From an uncultured beta proteobacterium (GTDB taxonomy: Bacteria > Pseudomonadota > Gammaproteobacteria > Burkholderiales > Burkholderiaceae_C), in contig CAJBVC010000460.1 in assembly GCA_903958915.1 (NCBI GenBank), positions 1 through 5,408 on the forward strand: a stretch of DNA of 5,408 nt, written 5' to 3'. Made by a program: the position numbers and the translations under genes. The notes beneath the pieces are model-generated. The model searched no databases, had not been told where the DNA came from, and saw nothing but the letters and a program-made list of their open reading frames with translations. This document shows positions 1 to 5,408 of the stretch, in pieces (the first letter of the stretch is position 1; every line of letters starts with the position of its first letter).

Positions 1-8
1 GCATTCAG

Positions 9-971
9 TCAGCGCGCCTGTGTTTGCGCGCCTAACTGGAGAATGTGAAAGTGGTTCAAATGGGCACGCACCGCTGATGCGGCCAACGCAGAGCGGATGC
101 CTGGCGGGCCATAGGCAGTCGCATGCAGTCGCGGCGTTGCAAGTAGTTCTCCGTTGGCTCTGCCCACCAGGGCCACATACGGCTGGTTTGCCTTGCTGCT
201 GCGCCGCAGGACCACGGCAAGTTCATCGTCGTCCATGCGAACATACGTTCCTGGGGGGCACAACCCCACCGCTGTTACCAACGCGTGTCCTACGGCATCC
301 GTCTTGGCCGATGCATTGGCCACGATCGATCGCGCCGATTCTGTTGCACTGCGGCCTGCACGTGACATGCGCGGGCTGATCATGGCGGCGTAACGGTCGA
401 CCACCTTCAATATCCGGGTCAGTCGGGTGGCGACCGGCACCAGACGAAAATCGACTTTGTCGATGGCATCGTCATGGTGGGAAGACACGATATCGAGCCA
501 CAGCTCATCGGCAACTCCCAGATTGGCGAGCATCAGCGACCCCTTGGCCGAGTGCACGCGAATGGCATCTTTTTGCACTTGGGAAGGCTTTTCCACTTGG
601 CTGGCCAACTCATCCTGCAAAGTCGTCATCGCAATATTCATGGTCAGCGCCGCATGGACCAGGCTGTCGCGTTCCTTGGGCGCGGTGCCAAGTTCGGAGG
701 CAATGAGGTGGCACAACGTTGCGCACACCAACGAGTGTGAGGCACTGTAGCCGACCGGGGAATTGCTGGCCAACTGAAACAGGAGATACAACCCGACGTC
801 GGGGTCGCGAATCAACAGGCCCTGCATCCAGCGGTCGTACTGCACCACCCGATGCACGAACTCCTGCGTACTGGCTGGATTGGACAAAATGACGCCCAGA
901 CCCGATTCCAGGTCAGACCATTGCCCCAACAGGTCTTCGTATTCGTTCTCGCTGTGGATGACTTCCGACAC
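9..971 (-). CDS. HD-GYP-like protein with degenerate catalytic motif (putative signalling protein)
   Basis: This 320-residue soluble protein resembles the HD-GYP branch of HD phosphohydrolases, which normally hydrolyse cyclic-di-GMP with a bound metal centre. The landmarks run in order: H79 in YSASHS, the helix where HDIGK is expected (residues 111-115), H140, the pair H165-H166, and D192 in VVDRYAAM. A C-terminal segment of HD-GYP type follows (CPPGTYVRMDDDE, about 238-250). The HDIGK position reads MNIAM, so the defining His-Asp pair is lost, and the GYP triplet after the HH pair is missing. I therefore infer a non-catalytic, perhaps ligand-binding or regulatory, role. The N-terminal 70 residues match no domain I recognise. 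The start is GTG with no convincing ribosome binding site, so it is uncertain. The gene lies 26 bp after yajQ on the same strand and is probably cotranscribed with it. The intact long frame argues against a pseudogene. Confidence 0.8.
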   Translation of the reverse strand: MSEVIHSENEYEDLLGQWSDLESGLGVILSNPASTQEFVHRVVQYDRWMQGLLIRDPDVGLYLLFQLASNSPVGYSASHSLVCATLCHLIASELGTAPKERDSLVHAALTMNIAMTTLQDELASQVEKPSQVQKDAIRVHSAKGSLMLANLGVADELWLDIVSSHHDDAIDKVDFRLVPVATRLTRILKVVDRYAAMISPRMSRAGRSATESARSIVANASAKTDAVGHALVTAVGLCPPGTYVRMDDDELAVVLRRSSKANQPYVALVGRANGELLATPRLHATAYGPPGIRSALAASAVRAHLNHFHILQLGAQTQAR

Positions 972-997
972 AACACACCAACCGGTTCGAAAAGCGG

Positions 998-1483
998 CTA
1001 GTCCCGAAAGTTGTTAAAGCTCAAGGGCACATCCGTGATGTCCTTCTTGATAAGCGCCATGGCCGCCTGCAAGTCATCCCGTTTGGCACCTGTGACGCGA
1101 ACCGCGTCACCCTGAATGGCCGCTTGCACCTTGAGCTTGCTGTCCTTGATCAGACGCTGGATCTTCTTGGACATGTCGGATTCAATGCCATTTCGTACCT
1201 TGATCACCTGCTTGACCTTGTCACCGCCGATCTTTTGCACGTCTCCCATGTCGAGGAAGCGCACGTCAACGCTGCGTTTGGTGAGTTTGTTACGCAAAAC
1301 GTCTTCAATTTGTGTGAGCTGGAATTCGGCATCTCCAATGAGCGTAATTTCCTTGTCCTTCAACTCAATGCTGGCACTGGTTCCCTTGAAGTCAAAGCGG
1401 GTAGCAATTTCCTTGGCAGTGTTATCCACCCCGTTTTTGACTTCCACCAGGTTGGCTTCACAGACAGTATCGAAAGACGGCAC
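998..1483 (-). CDS. yajQ: YajQ family nucleotide (cyclic-di-GMP)-binding protein
   Basis: The 161-residue product closely matches E. coli YajQ (about 163 aa) from end to end. It shares the PSFDxV start, [12 protein letters not shown] (30-41), [22 protein letters not shown] (about 100-121), [10 protein letters not shown] (123-132), RDDLQAAMA (135-143) and the terminal FNNFRD. The family has a two-domain fold with ferredoxin-like topology. It binds nucleotides or nucleic acids, and a Xanthomonas member is an established cyclic-di-GMP receptor that acts with a transcription factor. I chose the GTG start at 1483-1481 over a longer frame beginning at 1555. GTG puts PSFDTV at the family's usual N-terminus, has a GGAG ribosome binding site 7 nt upstream, and avoids overlapping murB. 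The gene is divergent from murB and is followed by the HD-GYP-like gene, with which it probably forms an operon. Confidence 0.95.
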   Translation of the reverse strand: MPSFDTVCEANLVEVKNGVDNTAKEIATRFDFKGTSASIELKDKEITLIGDAEFQLTQIEDVLRNKLTKRSVDVRFLDMGDVQKIGGDKVKQVIKVRNGIESDMSKKIQRLIKDSKLKVQAAIQGDAVRVTGAKRDDLQAAMALIKKDITDVPLSFNNFRD

Positions 1484-1490
1484 AGCAGTA

Positions 1491-1494
1491 CTCC
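1491..1494 (-). promoter_or_regulatory. Ribosome binding site deciding the yajQ GTG start
   Basis: The minus strand reads GGAG, followed by 7 nt and then the GTG at 1483-1481. This is normal Shine-Dalgarno spacing. It supports GTG as the yajQ start rather than the in-frame ATG at 1555, which would lie inside murB. Confidence 0.65.
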
Positions 1495-1517
1495 ATGGGC
1501 AATGAGACAATCCCACC

Positions 1518-2588
1518 ATGTTAGTCGAGAAAAACGTCCCGCTCCAGTCCCTCAATACCTTTCATATTGTTGCCAAGGCCCATGCACTGGTGCGCATCCG
1601 CCAGGAAGATGAACTTCAAGAACTGATTGTCGACCCGCATTGGCGCAAGGTCGCCAAGCTGGTGCTGGGCGGAGGCAGCAACATCGTGTTGACGGGCGAC
1701 GTCAAACCACTGGTGCTCAAGGTTGAAATCAGGGGAATGCGCCTGGTGCGGGAGTCCGCCAAGGCATTCATCGTCGAGGCCGGCGGCGGGGACAGCTGGC
1801 ATGACTTCGTGGTCTGGACCCTGGAGCAGGGATATCCGGGGCTGGAAAACATGGCGCTCATTCCGGGGACTGTTGGCGCTGCACCCGTGCAGAACATTGG
1901 TGCCTATGGGGTTGAATTGCAGGACCGGTTTGACGCGCTGGACGCCATGGATCTGGAGACTGGCCAGATCTTTACGCTTAACGCGGCCCAATGTGCCTTT
2001 GGCTACCGGGACTCTATTTTCAAGCATGGCGGTGCCCCAGGCGACAGCGCGCACCAAAGGCTCGGGCTCAAAGGCAGAGCGATGATTCTGCGGGTGCGGT
2101 TTGCCCTGCCCAAGGTCTGGAAGCCGGTTTTGGGTTACGCCGACATCGAACGAAAAATGACCGAGCACGCCTGCACAAGTCCAAGTGCGATGCAGATTTT
2201 CGACTGGGTTTGCGCCATTCGCCGGGCCAAACTGCCAGACCCGGCAGTGATTGGAAACGTGGGCAGCTTTTTCAAGAACCCGACCGTTTCGCCGGAGCAA
2301 TGCGCTGACATCATTGCCCGCGACCCCAAGGTGGTGCACTACCACATGGACGATGGCACGGTCAAACTAGCTGCCGGCTGGTTGATTGATTCGTGCGGAT
2401 GGAAGGGCAAGACGGTGGGGCATGCGGGGGTTTATGAAAAACAGGCGCTGGTCCTGGTGAACAAGGGCGCGGGTGTCGACGGTGCGGGGGCCACTGGCGG
2501 GGAGGTCATGACCCTGGCACGCGCCATTCAGACCAGTGTCTATGAGCGATTTGGCATCCTCCTTGAAATTGAACCGGTGGTGGTATGA
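1518..2588 (+). CDS. murB: UDP-N-acetylmuramate dehydrogenase (UDP-N-acetylenolpyruvoylglucosamine reductase), type I
   Basis: MurB is a cytoplasmic FAD enzyme that reduces UDP-GlcNAc-enolpyruvate to UDP-MurNAc with NADPH, the second committed step of peptidoglycan synthesis. The 356-residue product shows the FAD-binding stretch LGGGSNIVL (50-58), [27 protein letters not shown] (107-133), GYRDSIFK (162-169, containing the active-site Arg R164), and [10 protein letters not shown] (246-255) with catalytic Ser S250. KLAAGWLID (283-291) and the C-terminal LEIEP follow; E352 aligns with E. coli catalytic Glu325. The layout is that of E. coli type I MurB (342 aa). The extra length lies in two loops, about 170-188 and 315-329, the second rich in Gly and Ala. 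The ATG at 1518 is the first possible start, because an in-frame TGA sits at 1503, and SLNTF falls where the family begins. No strong ribosome binding site is visible. The stop overlaps the next gene. Confidence 0.97.
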   Translation: MLVEKNVPLQSLNTFHIVAKAHALVRIRQEDELQELIVDPHWRKVAKLVLGGGSNIVLTGDVKPLVLKVEIRGMRLVRESAKAFIVEAGGGDSWHDFVVWTLEQGYPGLENMALIPGTVGAAPVQNIGAYGVELQDRFDALDAMDLETGQIFTLNAAQCAFGYRDSIFKHGGAPGDSAHQRLGLKGRAMILRVRFALPKVWKPVLGYADIERKMTEHACTSPSAMQIFDWVCAIRRAKLPDPAVIGNVGSFFKNPTVSPEQCADIIARDPKVVHYHMDDGTVKLAAGWLIDSCGWKGKTVGHAGVYEKQALVLVNKGAGVDGAGATGGEVMTLARAIQTSVYERFGILLEIEPVVV

Positions 2589-3526
2589 AAAGCGTTGTTG
2601 TTCTGGGTGGCACGGGCTTTGTTGGGCAACAGGTGTGCAGGCTACTCACAACCCATGGCTGGGCAGTTACGGTTCCTACGCGCACGCGATCGCCAGCCCC
2701 TCCCGTAACGGGCGTTACTGTGCGCGAGCTCGATGTCCACGATGCAGATGCGTTGGCCAAGTTGGTGACGGGACACGATGCGGTCATCAACCTGGTGGCG
2801 ATTCTGCATGGCGATTCGGCCACGTTTGAGTACGTTCATGTCGCATTGCTGCGCAAGCTGGTCTCGGCCTGTGTGCGTCAAGGCGTCCCACGGGTTGTGC
2901 ACGTCAGCGCGCTGGGTGTAGACGAGGTGCATCCGCAAACAGGTCCCTCCGAGTACTTGCGTAGCAAGGGTCGTGGCGAGGCGGTTCTGCTGCATTCAGC
3001 GCAAGCGGCCAGTTTGGATGTCACCGTCTTGCGCCCGAGTGTCATATTTGGCGCAGGGGACAAATTTCTCAACATGTTTGCCAAATTGCAGGCAGTTTTT
3101 CCGGTGATGCCCCTGGCAGGCGCGCACGCAAAGTTTCAGCCGGTGTGGGTGGATGATGTCGCCGCCGCCGTGGTTCGTGCATTGGAGCGCGCACCCGACG
3201 CTCACTCGCGGGCAGCGTTGCCGCGCATTATTGAAGCGTGTGGTCCCAATGTGTACACCCTGGCCGACCTGGTACGCCTGTCGGCACGGCTTAGTGGCGT
3301 GCGTGGTGGTGCAGGGCGCCCCGTGTTTGCCCTGCCAGGCTGGATGGCCCGTGTACAGGCCAGCATGATGGAACTGGCCCCAGGGGAGCCTTTGATGAGC
3401 CGGGACAACCTCGACTCCATGAAAGTGGACAACATCGCCAGTGGAAAGACGCCTGGTCTGGAAGTGCTGGGTATCACACCCGCGCAATTGGAGCCTATCG
3501 CGGCAAAATACCTCGGCCACAAATAA
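2585..3526 (+). CDS. NDUFA9-like NAD(P)-binding Rossmann protein (atypical SDR)
   Basis: The 313-residue product is an atypical short-chain dehydrogenase/reductase of the type annotated in proteobacteria as 'complex I NDUFA9 subunit family'. The N-terminal dinucleotide motif is LGGTGFVG (7-14). R33 and R35 after the second strand could favour NADP, but this is an inference. The rest follows the family: D50, HDAVINLVAIL (64-74), HVSALG (106-111), the YxxxK motif Y124/K128, LRPSVIFG (149-156) and QPVWVDDVA (185-193). Some relatives are accessory subunits of respiratory complex I or act on quinone or lipid-linked substrates. The substrate here cannot be read from sequence, and no other complex I gene lies in the window. 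The ATG overlaps the murB stop by 4 nt (ATGA), which implies translational coupling. The stop lies 6 bp from the converging acetyltransferase gene. Confidence 0.88.
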   Translation: MKSVVVLGGTGFVGQQVCRLLTTHGWAVTVPTRTRSPAPPVTGVTVRELDVHDADALAKLVTGHDAVINLVAILHGDSATFEYVHVALLRKLVSACVRQGVPRVVHVSALGVDEVHPQTGPSEYLRSKGRGEAVLLHSAQAASLDVTVLRPSVIFGAGDKFLNMFAKLQAVFPVMPLAGAHAKFQPVWVDDVAAAVVRALERAPDAHSRAALPRIIEACGPNVYTLADLVRLSARLSGVRGGAGRPVFALPGWMARVQASMMELAPGEPLMSRDNLDSMKVDNIASGKTPGLEVLGITPAQLEPIAAKYLGHK

Positions 3527-3532
3527 AGTTCC

Positions 3533-4186
3533 TCAGACCGGTTTCGCCGGCGGTGCAGATTGCGTGAGGAGTGTTTCCAAACGTTGCAGGAAAAGCTGTA
3601 CGTCGTAGCCGTCCACCAAAGCGTGGTGCACGTAAACGGCCAGTGGCATCAACATTCGCTCGCCTTGCGGAGAGCACTTCCCCACGGTAATCAGCGGAAC
3701 ACCCGCCGAGTCGCCGTAACGCCGCGCGTTGGTAAGCCCGGTGAAGGCGATTCCTGGCAGCGTCGAGAAGTAGATCAGATCATTGCGTCCGGATGTCTCG
3801 TTCAGACAGAGGCCGGAGGCGCTGCGCACACGCTCCATCGCAGCGGTGGCACCTACCGAAAAAGCGTCGAAGTCAGGTGCATACTCCATCAGACAAAAGC
3901 CAAAGGTGTGGTCGGCGCGGGCGATGGTGGGCCCGGAATGGATGGTCGCGTAGTCCACCACAGCATTGGATTCCAGACGGTAGCGCATGGCATCGGTTTC
4001 GTTCACGGCCCTCAAAATCTGGTGAAGATAAGTCAGGAAGAATGAGTTGCCGGCCTGTTTGCAGCGGTGGTACGACGTGGTGCAATCCAACTGCACCATG
4101 ATCCCATGGTAGGGCTCGTCGTATTGCCGGAAGAATTCGAAATGCTCGCGGCGATTCCATTGGGCCAAATCGATGATCTTTTTCAT
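3533..4186 (-). CDS. CatA-like (chloramphenicol acetyltransferase family) O-acetyltransferase
   Basis: The 217-residue product matches the chloramphenicol acetyltransferase family (usually 213-219 aa) along its whole length. Members transfer acetyl from acetyl-CoA to a hydroxyl group and work as cytoplasmic trimers. The N-terminus IDLAQWNRREHFEFF (5-19) is typical. S141 in FSTLPGIAFTG aligns with the serine that stabilises the transition state (Ser148 of CAT III). GERMLMPLAVYVHHALVDG (175-193) carries the HHxxxDG signature with catalytic H188 and structural D192. The ATG at 4186 gives the usual family length; the frame stays open upstream to 4306, but those residues do not fit the family and would overlap the neighbour's leader. 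No good ribosome binding site is visible. Chromosomal homologues of this kind often have unknown acceptors, so antibiotic resistance should not be assumed. The gene is divergent from the ene-reductase gene. Confidence 0.9.
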   Translation of the reverse strand: MKKIIDLAQWNRREHFEFFRQYDEPYHGIMVQLDCTTSYHRCKQAGNSFFLTYLHQILRAVNETDAMRYRLESNAVVDYATIHSGPTIARADHTFGFCLMEYAPDFDAFSVGATAAMERVRSASGLCLNETSGRNDLIYFSTLPGIAFTGLTNARRYGDSAGVPLITVGKCSPQGERMLMPLAVYVHHALVDGYDVQLFLQRLETLLTQSAPPAKPV

Positions 4187-4212
4187 GCTGTGCGTAAAAC
4201 ATTGCCTTGGGC

Positions 4213-4218
4213 TATTAT
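4213..4218 (+). promoter_or_regulatory. Possible -10 box in the divergent acetyltransferase/ene-reductase spacer
   Basis: TATTAT stands out in an otherwise GC-rich 86-bp spacer (4187-4272) and matches the sigma-70 -10 consensus at 5 of 6 positions. I find no good -35 hexamer at 16-18 bp on the plus strand. The overlapping bases read AATAAT on the minus strand, with a poor TTTTCG 17 bp upstream, so the same AT-rich patch could serve the acetyltransferase gene. The call is weak in both directions. Confidence 0.3.
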
Positions 4219-4222
4219 TCCG

Positions 4223-4238
4223 CGCTTTGCCCAAAGCG
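4223..4238. promoter_or_regulatory. Inverted repeat, candidate operator between divergent genes
   Basis: The sequence CGCTTTG-CC-CAAAGCG is a perfect 7-bp inverted repeat with a 2-bp centre, in the spacer between the acetyltransferase and ene-reductase genes. It begins 4 bp after the TATTAT box, so it would cover the expected transcription start of the reductase gene. It is a plausible site for a dimeric repressor. It is not a terminator: on the plus strand it is followed by A residues, and on the minus strand the T-tract precedes it. The repeat is directly visible; its function is inferred. Confidence 0.4.
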
Positions 4239-4260
4239 AAAAATCTCTCTGACACTTCAC

Positions 4261-4266
4261 AAGGAG
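4261..4266 (+). promoter_or_regulatory. Ribosome binding site of the ene-reductase gene
   Basis: AAGGAG, a near-perfect Shine-Dalgarno sequence, lies 6 nt before the ATG at 4273. It fixes that start over the upstream in-frame ATG at 4207. It is the strongest ribosome binding site in the window and suggests efficient translation. Confidence 0.85.
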
Positions 4267-4272
4267 TTCTCC

Positions 4273-5358
4273 ATGTCTGACAAGTCGCTTTTCGAGTCCG
4301 TAACATTGGGCCAAATGTCGCTCAGCAACCGGTTGGTCATGAACCCCATGACACGCAGCCGTGCCGATGCCGATGCCGTGCCTACACCCATCATGGCAAC
4401 CTATTACGGTCAGCGCGCGAGCGCGGGGCTGATCGTGACAGAAGGCATCGCACCCAGCGCCAACGGCAAGGGATACGCCCGAATTCCGGGTCTTTGGAAC
4501 GACGCCCAAGTGCAGGCCTGGAAGCCTGTGACAGCCGCCGTGCACGCCAAAAATGGAAAAATCTTTGCGCAATTGATGCACACCGGGCGCGTCAGCCATT
4601 CGGCCAACATGCCTGCCGGTTCCAAAGTGGTCGCACCGAGTGCAGTGGCCCTGGCTGGACAAATGTATACCGATGCCCAGGGCATGCAGGACTACCCGGT
4701 GCCAGAGGCTATGACCGACGCAGACTTTGTGCAGGCCAAGGCAGAGTTTGTGCAGGCGGCAAAGAATGCCGTCGCAGCCGGTTTTGATGGCATCGAACTG
4801 CATGCCGCCAATGGCTACTTGCTGGAACAGTTTCTGAGCCCCGACACCAACCGGCGCACCGACGCCTGGGGTGGGAGCATCGACAAGCGCATCCGTTTCG
4901 TGGTGGAAGTTGCGCGTGAAGCGGTGGCCGCCATTGGTGGCGACAAAGTTGGCATCCGCATTTCTCCTTACGGCACCAACTCGGGCATGGGCGCTTACCC
5001 GGAAGTGGACGAAACCTATCTGACACTGTTGGCGCAACTTGCTGACGCGGGTTTGGTGTATGTGCACCTCGTCGACCACGCAGGGCTGGGAGCACCAGCA
5101 GTTCCCCTCGCCTTCAAACGGGCGTTGCGCAAAGCCTGGCCGCGGACCCTCATCATCGGCGGCAGCTTTGACCAGGCATCGGGCCAGCAGGCGGTTGCGG
5201 ACGGACTTACCGACCTGGTCGGGATGGGGCGCAATTTCCTGTCGAATCCGGATTTGGTCGAGCGCATGCAAAAAGGTCTGCCACTGGCTGCCCCGGACTT
5301 CAACACCTTTTTCACTCCGGGTGAAAGGGGATATACCGACTACCCAGTGGCGGGTTGA
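4273..5358 (+). CDS. Old Yellow Enzyme family alkene (ene) reductase, NemA-like
   Basis: This 361-residue FMN flavoprotein belongs to the classical Old Yellow Enzymes, relatives of N-ethylmaleimide reductase. They use NAD(P)H to reduce activated C=C bonds, and sometimes nitro compounds or nitrate esters, in the cytoplasm. Visible TIM-barrel landmarks are MNPMTRSRA (23-31), YYGQRAS (44-50), GLIVTEG (52-58), QLMHTGR (100-106) with flavin-contacting Q100, GIELHAANGYLLEQFLSP (173-190), GIRISP (227-232) with R229, and IIGGSF plus GMGRNFLSNPD (294-327) for FMN phosphate binding. H177 and N180 would bind the substrate carbonyl, and Y182 is the proton donor. M102 stands where many members have the Trp that shapes the substrate pocket (Trp116 in yeast OYE1). 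Length is normal and the start is set by the AAGGAG site. Divergence from an acetyltransferase gene hints at a stress or detoxification role, but this is an inference. The natural substrate is unknown. Confidence 0.95.
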   Translation: MSDKSLFESVTLGQMSLSNRLVMNPMTRSRADADAVPTPIMATYYGQRASAGLIVTEGIAPSANGKGYARIPGLWNDAQVQAWKPVTAAVHAKNGKIFAQLMHTGRVSHSANMPAGSKVVAPSAVALAGQMYTDAQGMQDYPVPEAMTDADFVQAKAEFVQAAKNAVAAGFDGIELHAANGYLLEQFLSPDTNRRTDAWGGSIDKRIRFVVEVAREAVAAIGGDKVGIRISPYGTNSGMGAYPEVDETYLTLLAQLADAGLVYVHLVDHAGLGAPAVPLAFKRALRKAWPRTLIIGGSFDQASGQQAVADGLTDLVGMGRNFLSNPDLVERMQKGLPLAAPDFNTFFTPGERGYTDYPVAG

Positions 5359-5408
5359 GACGGGAAGCAGCAGCTATGCTCGCATGCAACTGGAGTGGTT
5401 GGTCTGAA

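Noticed and set aside
980..991. Overlapping short palindromes AACCGGTT and TTCGAA in the yajQ/HD-GYP-like gap.
   Set aside because: Palindromes of 6-8 bp are expected by chance, and the site lies inside a probable operon; there is no sign of a promoter or terminator.
1484..1555. A 24-residue N-terminal extension of YajQ from an ATG at 1555.
   Set aside because: The extension is not part of the family, it overlaps murB, and the GTG at 1483 has a good ribosome binding site.
1521..2345. A 274-codon open frame on the minus strand antisense to murB.
   Set aside because: It has no recognisable motif and complements conserved murB codons; it is a shadow frame.
4187..4306. A 40-residue N-terminal extension of the acetyltransferase.
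   Set aside because: It would overlap the ene-reductase leader and start, is Arg/Cys-rich, and exceeds the family length; MKKIIDLAQW fits the family start.
4362..4380. A short tandem repeat of GCCGAT in the 5' end of the ene-reductase gene.
   Set aside because: Only about two and a half units, encoding Ala-Asp repeats within a normal family region; too short for phase variation.
4183..5271. A 362-codon open frame on the minus strand antisense to the ene-reductase gene.
   Set aside because: It is rich in His, Cys and Arg, has no recognisable domain, and lies wholly over a gene with clear family motifs. It is a by-product of GC-rich codon use.
5376..5408. A possible start of a next plus-strand gene: an ATG followed by 11 open codons to the window edge.
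   Set aside because: It is too short to judge and has no clear ribosome binding site. The 50 bp after the reductase stop show no terminator or other assignable feature.

Overview
The window is a compact, ordinary-looking stretch of chromosome. It is GC-rich and almost fully coding, and the protein sequences point to a betaproteobacterium of the order Burkholderiales, probably a Comamonadaceae member of the Rhodoferax/Polaromonas type. That placement comes from recalled protein character (YajQ next to MurB, a free-standing NDUFA9-like protein, the HD-GYP-like protein), not from a search. Six protein genes fill about 97% of the window. I see no RNA genes, mobile elements, CRISPR arrays or long repeats.

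Left, minus strand (9-1483): yajQ, coding for a YajQ/UPF0234 nucleotide-binding protein of a family with known cyclic-di-GMP-binding members, is followed after 26 bp by a gene for an HD-GYP-like protein. The second protein keeps the HD-GYP fold landmarks, but its HD metal-binding pair reads Met-Asn and it has no GYP motif. The two genes probably form one transcript. Together they suggest a cyclic-di-GMP receptor paired with a catalytically dead HD-GYP relative. This is the most interesting point in the window.

Centre, plus strand (1518-3526): murB (peptidoglycan precursor synthesis) diverges from yajQ across only 34 bp. Its stop codon overlaps the start of an NDUFA9-like NAD(P)-binding Rossmann protein in an ATGA junction, so the two are probably translationally coupled.

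Right (3533-5358): a CatA-like acetyltransferase gene on the minus strand converges on the NDUFA9-like gene with 6 bp between the stop codons. Across an 86-bp spacer it diverges from an Old Yellow Enzyme family ene-reductase gene on the plus strand. That spacer holds a TATTAT box, a 7+2+7 palindrome and a strong ribosome binding site for the reductase. It is the only sizeable control region in the window. The last 50 bp after the reductase hold nothing I can assign.

No wholly new system is evident. Points for follow-up are the YajQ/degenerate HD-GYP pair, the acetyltransferase/ene-reductase divergent promoter, and an active-site substitution in the ene-reductase.
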